From Gracilariopsis chorda (lineage: Eukaryota; Rhodophyta; Florideophyceae; Gracilariales; Gracilariaceae): a DNA stretch of 64,000 nucleotides. The position numbers and the translations under genes were made by a program. Positions within the stretch are counted from its first letter, which is position 1. The number at the start of each line of letters is the position of its first letter. The notes under the pieces were generated by a model. The model did no database searches and had not been told where the DNA came from. It worked only from the letters and a program-made list of their open reading frames with translations. This document shows positions 21,801 to 32,775 of the stretch, one piece after another. The stretch is from assembly GCA_003194525.1 (NCBI GenBank), contig NBIV01000303.1:1-64000 (forward strand), given 5' to 3'.

Positions 21801-24554
21801 ACAGAATGGGTCGCCGAATTGTTCTCGGATCATTTCTTCCGGTGATACCGGTACAAAGTTTCCCGGTAACGGGTTCTCAGATTTATCTCGCGATGCGAGT
21901 AGTTCGTCAAAGTCAGCATCCTCGTCCCAGTTTTCTGGCCTAGCCTCATGGGCATATTCCGGATCGTCCGGGTCTATAGCCATGAAACATGGGACTTCAT
22001 CATCCTCCGTTGGGAGTGCTTCCCCACTTGTGGGTAACCGCGACAAAGCGTCGGCCTGGGTGTTCTGCGCACCTTTTTTATAAATGACTTGAAAGTCATA
22101 TTCCGCGAGGCGGAGTCTCCAGCGCATGAGGCGTCCCGACGGGTCGGAAATATTCATCAACCACCTCAATGAGGAATGATCCGTGTACACGGTGAAATGA
22201 ATTCCCATAAGGTAGGGGTGCAGAGTGGTCATCGCCCATACGACGGCGAGGCACTCTTTCTCCGATACGGAGTAGTTCCGCTCATGAACATTGAGCGAGC
22301 GCGACCAATAACCAATTGGATGTCGTTCCCCCTCGGGGGTGGTTTGAAAAAGAGCACACCCGACTTGGTAGTCGCTCGAGTCCGTATCTACGGAGTATGG
22401 CAACCCAAGTTTTGGGAGATGTAGGATTGGTACTGATGTGACAGCCTCCTTTAAGGAGTTAAAAGCTTCCGATTGCTCGGGCGTAAATGTTCCCAGTTTT
22501 GGGGGGTTCCCCTTTCGCAACAACGCGTTTAGGGGCGCCGCAGTATCCGAAAAGTTCGGGATAAACCGTCGATAGACGTTGACCAGCCCCAAAAAGGAGC
22601 GCAGTTCCGTTTGAGTACGGGGTTCTTTCGCCTCGACGAGGGATTTGACTGGAGCTTTCTCGATCGCTAACCGTCCAGGACGGATAATGTGACCCAGATA
22701 CTTCACAGTATCTGTGAAAAACTCGCATTTCCTCAACTTGAGGGTAATTCCCGCATCGCGGAGTACGGTCAGCACGTCTCGGACGTGAGTGAGATGGTCG
22801 TCCAACGAGTTGGAGAAGATGATAATATCATCAAGGTAGACCAGACAACTCCGCCACTTAAAGCGGTTGAGTAGAATATCTACTGCACGCTGAAAGGTGA
22901 CGGGGGCGTTGGTTAACCCAAATGGCATCCGCTTGAAGCGGTACGTTCCTGCATGGCAGGTGAATGCGGTTTTGTCGCGATCCTCCTGTCCGACAGGTAC
23001 TTGCCAATATCCCCAATTGGCATCAAGGGCCGTGAACAGGGTGGCGTCTCCAAGGGAGTCAATGCACTCGTCCATACGAGGGATAGGGTACGTGTCCCTA
23101 ACGGTCACGGCATTGAGCCGGCGGTAGTCGACACAGAACGTCCAGGTTCCGTCGGCCTTTAAAGCCAGTACAACTGGGGATGCCCAGGGTGATTGAGCGG
23201 GCTCAATCACACCTGCGCGGAGCATCTTGTCCACTTGGGACTGCTCCTCTTCCCGAGCTTTCGGACCTGCCCTGTAAGGGGGTTGTGCAACCGGTCGCGC
23301 ACCGGGGATTAAATCGATCCGGTGTTCCGTTGCGTTAATCTCGCCAAGCGAGCCATCCCACATTGTGGTTAATCCCCGTAACATGGTACGGAGTTTGTCG
23401 CGGTGCGACTCTGGCACGTGGCTGAAGTCCAGCGCTTCAAGTGCTTTTTCCGGATCAATCCGGTCGTTGCTCGATGGAGCATTGTCCTGTGGAACAGGTG
23501 TGGTTCGCAATTCCGAGTTACTCGGTATGTTCGACGCTGAAGTAGCGGTTTCCTGCCCCTCCTTAGACTTGACGTCTTCGGACGGCGGGGCGAACTCCTC
23601 GGAAGAGGTGGTAACTCCGAGTACATCGGCGGCTGTCATCTTTGTTGGCAGCATTCCCATAGGATGGGGGGTTACACTCCCAATTACTTGGTGTTTTACC
23701 CGATACTGGGAGTGTTTGCCAAGGTTGGCAACCAATATCCAGAAAGCAACATCCGGGGAAATGGAGACAATTCCATTAGCCAGCACCAGCTGGGATATCT
23801 CGTACAACGAGGCGAGGGGTTGTATAACCCGAAGACCGTGTTGACGGGAATTTACCTGCACCCAGACTTGGGACCCAGCCGGTATAGAAACCGAGGCAGC
23901 GACGCGGAGCTTGGTGGACTCGCGGGACGCGGGCGGTGGTTCCTGCGCAGCAGGGAGCGGAACTTGTTTCCGAGAGGACCGCTTTAGCGGGCGGCGAACA
24001 ATCGGAACCGACGATCCGTCGTCAAGTTCTACACGCCTGAGGCGGGGCCTGATTGCGTCGACAAATCTGTCGCAGTAATCACATCCCAGTATCACTGGTG
24101 CTGCCAATGAACGGCAAACGATGAAGTCCAACTTCACCACAGAGGTACCAAGTCTCACGACGAGGTCCACTGTGCCCACCGTTTGTAACGGATTGTTGTT
24201 CGCATCCGAAATGTCGGGGACCGCGTCAGAGCGGATACGCGACCGCACAAGCGGGGGTAACAATGATTCCACAACAAAGTTGGGGCCTGCACCTGTATCC
24301 AGGACGGTGAGAAACCTCACCATAAACTGGGGGTCAAGGCCAAGGTCGGCATAGACCTTATAATTGCGCTTGGCCAAGACCAAGACTCTACCGGGAATCC
24401 GGGGATTTTTACTCCGTATCCACGGGCGACGCAACACACCGAGGTGCGCAGAGTCCGCGTCAGCGGTGTCTTTCCTCGAGAGGACTTTCACCGGGGAGCG
24501 AGGCGAGGACGCCTCGGGCGCCAACAGCCTCGTTCTTGAGGACGCCTCTCCCAA
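18846..24554 (-). mobile_element. Gypsy pol: protease, RT, RNase H, integrase, chromodomain
   Basis: One long frame of 1902 codons holds, in order, a retropepsin-type protease, reverse transcriptase, RNase H, and an integrase with zinc-binding and catalytic core parts. A very long low-complexity Pro/Thr/Arg/Gly linker of several hundred residues follows, and then a C-terminal chromodomain. Integrase before the end and a terminal chromodomain define the chromovirus branch of Ty3/Gypsy, where the chromodomain is known to steer integration to chromatin. The linker region (about 19.1-20.6 kb) has the densest micro-hairpins. Confidence 0.95.
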
Positions 24555-24571
24555 AGGGGAGACTCCCTCAG

Positions 24572-26479
24572 TTAGTTTTCCGCCTTCGGCGGTGGGTTGG
24601 TTTCCTCGACAACGAGTGCTTCATCCCGTTGACGGGGGTTTCTATCCGCATAAGCGGGGGTTGCAACGGATGGTTGCGGGATCTCCCGAATCGGGGTGTA
24701 TGAAGCTTGCCGCGCACGCGGGGTCTGTGGTAGGGCGTGAGAAAAGTCCGTTTTAGCACGGAGGTAGGAAGCCGTCGGGACGGAACGTTTCTCCTCTGGA
24801 GTGAGGGCCTCATAATTTGCCACCACCTTGGCCATATCCTTCAGTGAACAAATACACTGAGGAGAGGTATGGCCATGGGCATAACACAGGTGGCAAATGA
24901 GAGCCAGCACCGCGACACGCGGATTATTATTCCGAGTATCGGAGAAGCGAACCGCAGGGCGGGTGTCAGTCCATCCAGGCCGTTGATAACGGGATTGACC
25001 GTTTGAAAACGGGAGTCGTTGGGGTTGAACCCGACTGTTACCACCGTATAGAACGGGATCTTCTGTTCCCGTATCATGGGTCATCTCCGTCGTTGACGGT
25101 AACTCACTGGTGGGTATCGACACACCATCCTCCTGCACCAAATGCACGGTATCAAATCCCTGTCCAGGGTTCCCATCCGCGGTGAGCGGGAGAGAGGAAG
25201 CTTCGCTTTCCAGCAACAACGCCTTGGCGGATTTAGACCGATTGTTCGGAGTTCTTGCACGAAGTGCATCCCCTTCTGCTCGGGCGTGTTGGACCAGCTC
25301 GAGGTAGGTGATCCTCCGCTTGTCCTCCCGATAACGGGTAACTAAACTCCGGATTGCCAGGTCAAGACCATCAATGAACATGGTACTGCGCTCCCCAGCG
25401 GGGTATACGTTACCACATCTGTGGAAAGCCTTGTTAAGGCGCATCGAGTAATCGGTCTCGGTCTCTCCAGCACGCTGGCGTGTATCTCGCAAAGCGAGGA
25501 TAGCCTGCTGAATAGCGGTGTTGGTGGCGTAGGAGCGCAGAAGATACTGCACAGCCTCCGGCCAGCAAGTAACTCCTCCCTCGGAGGCGTGAGAAGATCC
25601 TCTGACAGAGGTGTATTGGTCCTCCGCCACTCCCCGTAAGAAATACGGTAAAGCCAAATAGGCTTGTCCCTCATTCATACCGAGGATATCGGCCTCCGCT
25701 ACAAAGCGGGATAGAAAATCCAGTACTAGGACTGGGTCCTCTCCAGTAAAATACTGGTTGCGGAGCGAGAGCTGCATTCGCTTAATGCATTCTCGCACCT
25801 TTCCCGTACCACGGGGCGTACGTCCAAGTGACGAGTCTTCGAGCCGGTAGTACCGGTATGATAAAAGCTTCCGGTAATCCGGGTTTGTCAGTTTCAATTC
25901 CCGGAGACCGGGGTGTCTTCTCCCCTTCTGGCGGGTTCGGACCACACCTTCAGTGGCCGATGACCGCCTCGAGCGGGAGGAGTAGCCTCGCTTCTCGTCC
26001 TCCGAGTGGGAGTCCGAGGAGCTCGAGCTAACCGAATGGTTTCGGGATGAGTCCGACGATGTCGAAGAACCGGAGTCCGAATATTTTCGGTGGTGTTTCC
26101 GTCGATGACGGCGTTTCTTCTTCCCAGCAAGCTGGTCGTTGTGCGATGCCTCGTTTACCGGATCATCCGGGGATGGTTTGTCCATGAGGACGAACTGCTC
26201 CAGCGTCTCCAGGCGGGCACCAATCCGATCAAATCGGGCTTCAACTCCTTCGATGAAGGTGGCGGGTTGTCCCAAACTCTCCAACACGGAGTTGACGTCA
26301 GACCGTAAAATACGGAGTTCCTCGGCGACCTCCTTTACGGGGGTTGCCGAGACCACCTCTTGGAGGGATTTTAGTTCCCCTACAAGGGTGTCATGGGCGG
26401 TCCACAGAGCGCGGACCTGGGATTCCAGGGAAGTCGGAGTCGATGCTGCATTCCCCTGCGGGGGTGATAACGAGGGCAA
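24572..26479 (-). mobile_element. Gypsy gag
   Basis: A 635-codon frame directly upstream of pol in the element's own direction. It has an N-terminal coiled region, a Ser-rich basic stretch, a capsid-like retrotransposon gag core, and a C-terminal segment with a Cys/His pattern resembling a zinc knuckle. Position and composition fit a structural Gag protein. Confidence 0.85.
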
Positions 26480-26761
26480 AAGGAGGTTCCGAGGTTCCTG
26501 GTCGGGGTATCATTCCTCGATGAAGCGGCGCCAGCACGGCTGGAACTTGTCCGTATAGGGATACGGGGTACGAACCGAACTTCGGAAGTGTCCGCGTTGT
26601 CGCGGGAGCGACTACGCGTAACCACTGGCTCCGCGTCGGAGGGATTTCTCGACATGTGAAAATACCGTTACGACGGGAAACGATCACGGAACTTCCGGTG
26701 AATAAAAACAAACCTCGTAAGAGGGAAAAACAAAAACCGATTCTAGGTCGGGAGACCACTT

Positions 26762-27568
26762 TGTGGTGCAATGCCCCAAAGGGGAAAAACACCGAAAGAC
26801 GTTCGGGATCTTCCTCTCACGAGGTGAACCCAGTTGGGTAGAGCCCTCCCAGAGGTGTCACGGCGAAGCCGGTTTGTAAGACCAGGGACACCTGTCGCGA
26901 CTCGCGCAGGGAGGTGAAGGCGAAGAATCGGTATCCGCGTGAGCGGGGTGTGATCCTCAGTAGAGGTATGTTTCCACGTAAGTGGGGAAGTGTGAGCGAA
27001 TGCGCACACAAGGGCCGCGGATAGCGGGAGGTGCTACCCTAAAAAGCGGAAGAAGGAAGGACGAAGTGGGTCGCGAGAGCGACGAGCAGATACGGCAATG
27101 CCGGTGGACAGGACTCCCTATACAGGGCGAAACACCAATGCAATTGGAACAATTATACTCCCAGTGATGGGTCCCTTTAGATGTGCAAGGGGGTTAGATG
27201 TCCCGTGGTTCACGGCGTTTCCCTCCAAGGAGGAGTAGAGTACGCGCGCAAGCGGCAACAACTAGAGCCAATTCCCCAGGTTGGGGTCCCTTGTTGGGGA
27301 AGGTTTACTGGTGCGACGGCGGTGCGCCGTCGCACTAAGTACTAGCTTCCCAGAAATGGGTGTGAAAATACTAAATAATATTAACTAAAATACTCCACAT
27401 TTCGTGGCAACATCCACTACTGTGGCCAGCCGCCAATTGACCCAAAACCGTGTCCCACGTGTCCATATCCACCATAGTGGGGCGTAGTTCATATACACAC
27501 TACACAACCGATAATATCGGGAAAGCGTTCAAGTACCAAGAATCCCTCCCTGAGGGCGTTGCACTTCA
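26762..27568 (-). repeat. Gypsy LTR (upstream LTR relative to gag-pol)
   Basis: 807 bp, nearly identical to 15998-16804 and followed by the target duplication ATGAC (27569-27573). In the element's own direction this is the LTR in front of gag. Confidence 0.95.
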
Positions 27569-27802
27569 ATGACGGACACAAAAACGATGATTGTGGGACT
27601 CAATGCCGCCGTTCAGGCTTTAGTGGGACGCTATCTTCGACAGTGCAGAGGGAGAATTCTTAGTAACAAAATCGTTCGTTCTATATCCAAAGTCGCCGAG
27701 CTTTCGCTGGCGCGGGGCCTTGCTTTGCTGGCAAAGTGCGCCCTAAAGCTCGCTGGCGCTCGCATTCGCGCACTTGGCTCCTCAGGCTGCGTCCCGCGCT
27801 CA

Positions 27803-28990
27803 CTAATCACAAGATATATACGTGTTTGCGATTTGATTTCTTCCCATTGTGTGCGTTCTAAAGTTAAGTAAATGTACGGCCAGTTCAATTATGATAGCTC
27901 TTCTGTTGGAATCCGTTGTTAAGGTTGCCTTAAGGAGACCAAATAGACCTTTGATAGCACGTATACCCCACTCAGCACTCTGCCGCTCACTTGGCATAAT
28001 GCGTTGCATAATAAGGTCTATAGCAGCCAGTGCTTTCGATTCAGGAAGGTCGCGCGTTTCGTTCGTTTTCCTTGCTCTAATAATCTTTCCATTAGTGCAT
28101 TTCGTGTTGTTGACAAAAGCGGAATCACCTAGTATAGCCATCCCTGGAGGTGTCATAGTGTCTGAAAGTTTAGGGTAGTACAGACCAGAAGGTCCAGCAA
28201 GCCTTGTGTCGTGCCAGCTCTCCGGGAATTTTATGGCGGCGTGTATTATCTCTCCATGAAAGTTAAACACAAAAAGATTAGTAACCTCTACTTGTTGCGT
28301 GTATCCTTCGTAGTACGGATTCTGTAAATGACGATCTCCATATTCCTGGCACTTGAAACTGCCTTCGTCTGTCACAGCAAAAACGCCTTTAAACAGCGGA
28401 CCAAAGTGTCTGTTGTTCTCCAAAATTGCCGCAGATTCTTTTTGTTCGTCAAAAGACGGCCAGCGCACACCAAACCGGTCTTTTTGGTCTGCTTTTGTTG
28501 CTTAAAGAACCACATGTAGGGCGTAATCCAGCCAAACCCCTAGATATGATGGAACTACACCAAAGAAAGGGCAGAGTTGATATGCTTTGGATGAGGGTTT
28601 CAAGTAGTACAATGCCATTCCCAATAAATCTACGCTCTGTAATAAGGGCTTCCTTCCTTGCGATGAATGCGTCCTTCGATACGGACTATTGAATGTAGAT
28701 TGGGTGCGCGCATTGGAGAAAAGTAAAAGCATATCATTGAGTAAAAGACTTTTGGTAAAGTTGGTTGTTATGATAAAATCTTGGTCAGTGCCATAGAGGA
28801 GAATTTGCTGCCATGGTGTTGGTTGATGAATGTATCTGGGATGTAGGAGGCCACGACGGGTGTGGTAAGCCGAATGGTGAGAACGCCTTGCCCGTTTTCG
28901 GCGTTTGGTTAATATATGTGAGCACGCAAGTATCGTTGAATAGGCGGCAACACAAGCCGAAACAGCAGCTTTGTGGATTCTCGAGACCAT
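27803..28990 (-). pseudogene. PIF/Harbinger DDE transposase
   Basis: Two minus-strand segments in the same frame (28990-28502 and 28468-27803) are separated by one in-frame stop (TAA at 28504-28502). The N-terminal part carries a helical block (LLGMALYYLKPSSKAYQLCP) typical of the helix-turn-helix region. The C-terminal part has the DDE_Tnp_4 core: first Asp in VFAVTDEGSF, second in AILGDSAF, and the Glu in SERQSAEWGIRAIKG, with the conserved stretches NPYYEGYTQQVEVTNLFVF and FPESWHDTRLAG. It catalyses cut-and-paste transposition in intact relatives. The lone stop suggests fairly recent decay. It converges with the Myb-like partner gene across the Gypsy insertion. Confidence 0.85.
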
Positions 28991-29035
28991 TCGGAGCGGT
29001 CTTACGGTCGGACAAGGTTTGGCGGACGGTTTGGC

Positions 29036-29070
29036 GATCAGAATGGACCCTCGGAGGGTCCATTCTGATC
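29036..29070. repeat. Perfect 17-bp palindrome with 1-nt spacer at the Harbinger end
   Basis: Arms 29036-29052 (GATCAGAATGGACCCTC) and 29054-29070 are exact inverted repeats around one G. Outside the arms a weaker inverted similarity (TTTGG spaced motifs) continues on both sides. It looks like two transposon ends lying head to head, the left one belonging to the Harbinger element. Confidence 0.8.
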
Positions 29071-29146
29071 TCCAAATCTGGCGTGCAGCCGACCAAATTG
29101 GTGCGGACTTGGCCTTTATTTATTGGCTTACATTTGACCAGAAGGC

Positions 29147-29199
29147 CAACTGGCGATTTCTGCATGCACCCATTGATGGCAAAGCTTGGTCGCCAGTTG
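29147..29199. repeat. Inverted repeat CAACTGGCGA / TCGCCAGTTG
   Basis: A perfect 10-bp inverted repeat (29147-29156 and 29190-29199) with a 33-nt loop, just beyond the Harbinger end. It may belong to a small non-autonomous element occupying 29054 to about 29350. No coding capacity was recognised there. Confidence 0.5.
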
Positions 29200-29796
29200 T
29201 AGTACCCTCTGGTCTTATCAAAATCTATTCTGTTGCGGCCGACCCTATTCCTTTTTATCTCCTTGGTCATAGTACAACCAAAAATAATGCGCAACAGGTG
29301 CGAACGTGCGCAACCCAAGCTCGGCAGCGGAGCTGAGCACGCGGCCCTGGTCTTGATCAGCGCCAGCTGATTATTCCGCTGCCAAATAAATCTTCTTCTG
29401 CGTTCCTTAAAATACCAATATGATGTACGCAACACTACCCGTAAATAGGCTACCACATTAATCGCGCGCTCGCATTAATTGCGCTTACGGTTGTGAACAC
29501 CGGCCCATACGTAAACTACAACAGCTGTACCCTTGATACACCTGCGCTGCGTACAAACGTTGTAGATGGCCCTCCTTGCGCTCAAACTTCTCGGACAACC
29601 GAACATTTCTATACGGTTATAAAGATGCATACGTACAGAAAGCATAATCGCAGTCCAACCATCCCCATAACAACCACTTTCTTCCCATGTGAGCATACTG
29701 CGTGCTCGCCCGCATACATCCCACGTTTCAATCCGCCTTCTCTCAACATGAATAACAGAAGCCATACTACGCCCTGAGAGAATATCGGAGCTCTTC

Positions 29797-29803
29797 TTAT
29801 AAG
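29797..29803 (+). promoter_or_regulatory. TATA-like box of the Hint gene
   Basis: TTATAAG lies about 55 bp upstream of the ATG at 29856, a plausible core promoter position for a gene with a short 5' UTR. Confidence 0.35.
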
Positions 29804-29855
29804 CGCCGACAATGGGCGCTTTGTTCTATCCCTTAGAAAATCTCATTCATCAACA

Positions 29856-30955
29856 ATGGCTGTTCGTACGCTCTTAGTCGTCCTGCCTTTCGTCATTGCC
29901 ACCTTTCTTGTGTCTCCACACGCCTCAGCCAGTCCAGTACCAATCCCAAAATCTCCTTCATCCACTTCTTCGAGCTCGGCTCTGCACTCTTCGCCCTCAA
30001 GCCACGCTGGGCGCCAACAACAGACTGATCCAGCTTCCGCTTCAACACTGCATTCATCAACTGCGGAAAACAATGCTCCCTCTGCTCCCGAGAAATCAGG
30101 AGATGGACGCTTTTTAGGCACTCTCGTCGATGGTGCTGTTACTATTGCTATTGCAGAAGGCCTACTAGGTGAGGACATAACTGGTACCGACAATTCTCAA
30201 CCTGAAACGCAGACAGGTGGTGCTGACGATCTGGAAGATCTGCCAGATGAGTTCCAAGAGAGTATCACCGAATTCAACCTCAACCACCGCCACAAGACCC
30301 TCAACCTCAACCGCCGACAGAAGACCCTCAACCTCAGTCACCGACAGACAACTCTAACAAAGGTAGTGAAGGAGATAAAGATGAAACCCCCAACTCTACG
30401 AACAATGGGAACTCTCGTGCTTGTTTCCCTGCTGATGCTACCGTTGAGCTTGAGGATGGCTCGCAAGTGATGATGCGCCACTTGACGGAAGGAATGGCAG
30501 TCAGAACTGCCGCCGCAACTTATTCTCCCGTTCATTTATTCTCTCATAAGGATGCCGATGTGGTTACAGAGTTTGTAAAGATCACTGTTCGCGGTGGTGA
30601 ACTTCGCGTCTCCCCGAAGCACTATGTGTACAAAGGAGACGGAATCGCCGTTACCGCTGATTCAATTCGAGTTGGAGACATCATGATCAGAAACGGTGAG
30701 AACGCTGTGGTCGAAAAGGTGGAAGCGATTGTAGATACTGGTCTGTTCAACCCCCACACTCTAGACAGCTCCATTGTTGTTGACGGCTTCTCTGCTTCTT
30801 GCTACACGGCTGCCATGGAAGCGAAAACTGCCCATTCTCTTCTGGCGCCTTTGCGCATGCTTTTCCGCATTTCATACAAACCTTTGTTTGCTCTCGAAAA
30901 GGGAAGTGAGCTTTTGGCAAAAGCGTTGCCTTCGGGAAAAGACTTGATGCTGTAG
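29856..30955 (+). CDS. Secreted Hedgehog-type Hint (Hog) domain protein
   Basis: The ATG at 29856 gives a signal peptide (MAVRTLLVVLPFVIATFLVS, cleavage after the Ala-Ser region), then a Ser/Pro/Glu-rich spacer and a Pro/Gln-rich linker. A Hint domain starts at Cys (30422): CFPADATVELEDGS, LRVSPKHYVY with the B-block His, SIRVGDIMIR, and SSIVVDGFSASCYT. An AHSLLAPLRMLFRI segment then resembles the region following Hint in animal Hog proteins. Established knowledge: Hint domains cleave themselves by N-S acyl shift at the first Cys and pass the N-terminal part to a nucleophile. The signal peptide and the Hint domain lie in different frames (change between 30168 and 30300). A possible short intron with donor GTGAGG at 30169 would restore phase with acceptors such as 30260 or 30296, but these lack a pyrimidine tract, so a frameshift is equally possible. 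Confidence 0.75.
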
Positions 30956-30959
30956 ATTG

Positions 30960-31690
30960 ATTCCTTTCTGTGAGAAGAGTGCAGTGCATACAGCAGGATG
31001 CGCGGAAAGTTCGTTCTGCATTTTGAACCCGTGAGTATATTTGCAGATGCATGATCAGCTTCCATGGTACGATAAACGCTGTGACACGTTACACATACCA
31101 CACTTTGTCCGCATTGTACTCTAGTATGGTAGGATAGGATGGTTGGCCGGTCTGAATGCTTGGTGTGGTCGCGGACGTATGGAAAGCAGTTCCCTGTTTT
31201 ATATATATGTACATGAAAACGCTGGTTAGATCGAACTGCATGATATGCATGTAATACGTGAATGTAGACGTACTGAAGATGTAGTATGCTCCACTGTTGA
31301 AACTGAGCTACAGTGTTGTTCTGATGTATTGGTGACGCGCGGCAACTGGAACGCATTATCTCAGCCAGCGTTGCTTTTTGGATCCCTTTATGCGGCACTT
31401 TGCGCAAGACTGAGCTTATCAGTGTGTTGTAAGTCTTGCTAAGAATTGCATTTCCAGTATGCTCTTATCACAGCACTAGATCGGAAGCACATAGAACAAT
31501 TGCAGCAAATGAAAGTAGAAGTAAAAATGAGCAGCCGTAAGGAAGGAAGATAGACATGAATCGAAAGCTATCGCTCAGTGCATGCGGCAAGTACTACGCA
31601 GAACAGAAGATGGTGTACTTTCGTTGGTAGTTGTGCGATAACGAAAGACTTCTGTGATCAACACATTGGTACCTCTTAAAGTGACGCCGA
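30960..31690. other. Intergenic, nothing recognised
   Basis: About 0.7 kb downstream of the Hint gene. The minus-strand frame 31407-30802 overlaps the Hint gene and is its shadow. No features supported. Confidence 0.4.
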
Positions 31691-31691
31691 T

Positions 31692-32751
31692 ATGCTCTGC
31701 GACCCAAAGCCCTTAGAAACGATCACCATTCCCACCCAGCACTTCGGAGTTCTCAGCCTCTCAAGCCATACATTTATGAGCAATATAGACAAACGAATGA
31801 GGATTATGGGGGACGAGAAGGGGCAAAAGTGGTCCAGAGCCGCAGGCAAGGCATGGCAATTCTCAAAAAAGGAAAAAGAAGATTTATGGATGCACAGTAG
31901 GTTGCGGGACCCGGAGGTCGTTAAGCTCGTCCAGGCGATCGGCGGACTGATCGCCTCCACGGACCCGGGATGTCCGTAAAATCGCCCCGGCAGTCGGCGC
32001 ACCGACATCCCGAAGACCTGGGCGGTAGCGTCGGAAGAAGACCCCTGCCTACCTGTGCGAAACAGGAAGGACGAGGCAGGTGCAACCCAGCGGATCTTAC
32101 CAACCTTTCGTTGACTTTTCCCCGAAGGATCATGGAGGTTCCCGCGGAAACTCTGGCGGAATCGCGGTGGGTCTCCAACGGAGACCAGGGATTTTGGGAA
32201 ACGACAACACCGCCTGTACAAGGATCGGAGTGGTTTTACAGGGATATTCTGGACTTACACTGAGATCTACAGCACACACGGACCCCAACCCGATCTTACC
32301 GCCCTGTATCGCCAAGCGCAAAGAGAAAAGGAAGGGTAAGATGTCACCAGATCTTGTGGGTGACGCGAACGAGGTACATGGAATCCGCCTTGTCGTGGTG
32401 TACCCCTTACCTGGCGCTCTCTCGAGTTGAGGAAGGATTAGCAGAGCAAAGTCTGGAAGAGGCGAAATGCGCCAGAACGAAATGGATTATATATTCGGGT
32501 CTCCGTGCAGAAGTTTTGTACCATTCTACTACGTCATGGAGTACCAGTCGGTGAGCGTAACACGGCTGCTGCAGGGTGGGAGCAAGCAACAGCCATCAAC
32601 AATATTTTGAGTCAGAAGTTAAGACTGGGGTAACGGGGGTAGAGAGAACTTGTCATTCACGAGAAGTAGCTAGCGGTTAACCTTAGTTGTTGAGAGATTG
32701 AGAAGGAACTGTGATAAGGTCTACTACAGCCTCGCAATAAAGAAGAAGAAG
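31692..32751 (+). mobile_element. Probable non-LTR retrotransposon fragment with (GAA)n tail
   Basis: A plus-strand frame (31692-31979) with a basic Lys/Trp-rich stretch (KGQKWSRAAGKAWQFSKKEK) is followed by non-coding sequence. The last 290 bp (32461-32751) recurs at 44676-44983 and ends in AATAAAGAAGAAGAAG, a microsatellite-like tail typical of LINE or SINE 3' ends. The assignment of the upstream ORF to the same element is inference; no reverse transcriptase is visible. Confidence 0.35.
32461..32751 (+). repeat. Dispersed repeat copy A, LINE/SINE-like 3' tail
   Basis: About 85-90 percent identical to 44676-44983 over its length. Both begin at GGCGAAA(T/C)GCGCCAGAAC and end in a (GAA)n run. 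The shared end and differing upstream flanks fit 5'-truncated retroposon copies. Confidence 0.8.
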
Positions 32752-32775
32752 TAGGTTGCGGAGTGGTAACCCTTA

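Larger units (their letters stand above)
15998..27568 (-). mobile_element. Ty3/Gypsy chromovirus-type LTR retrotransposon, young, looks whole
   Basis: The 11,571-bp element is bounded by two 807-bp LTRs (15998-16804 and 26762-27568) that start TGTGGTGCAA, end GTTGCACTTCA and differ at about three positions. The target duplication ATGAC flanks it at 15993-15997 and 27569-27573. Its coding direction is minus: gag, then pol with protease, reverse transcriptase, RNase H, integrase and a C-terminal chromodomain. A further ORF lies on the opposite strand between pol and the downstream LTR. Near-identical LTRs, intact long frames and a clean target duplication indicate a very recent insertion into the Harbinger transposon. 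It is GC-rich and unusually full of short hairpins. A solo LTR of the same family lies at 42093-42899. Confidence 0.95.
15101..29053. mobile_element. PIF/Harbinger DNA transposon interrupted by a Gypsy element
   Basis: Two convergent ORFs typical of Harbinger elements, a Myb-like/DUF6818 DNA-binding protein on plus and a DDE transposase on minus, flank an 11.6-kb LTR element. Without that insertion the Harbinger is about 2.4 kb. The ends carry related inverted motifs: GGGCCGCCAAACC followed by GCGCCAAA near 15101-15124, and the reverse complement of GATCGCCAAACCGTCCGCCA near 29016-29038. A 7-bp hairpin (15117-15133) follows the left end. Exact boundaries and the 3-bp target duplication expected for the family could not be fixed; the right end abuts a perfect palindrome. 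The element is decayed (see its ORFs). Confidence 0.7.

Noticed and set aside
15998-27568. CRISPR-like array, because of regular small palindromes
   Set aside because: No identical repeats with unique spacers; the hairpins differ in sequence, and the context is a eukaryotic LTR element.
29856-30193. Minus-strand frame over the start of the Hint gene
   Set aside because: Antisense of the signal peptide and spacer; acidic composition is the mirror of Ser/Pro codons.
31676-32221. 181-codon minus-strand frame
   Set aside because: Overlaps the plus-strand retroposon-like frame; no signal peptide or domain, and its end lies in a repeat-rich area.
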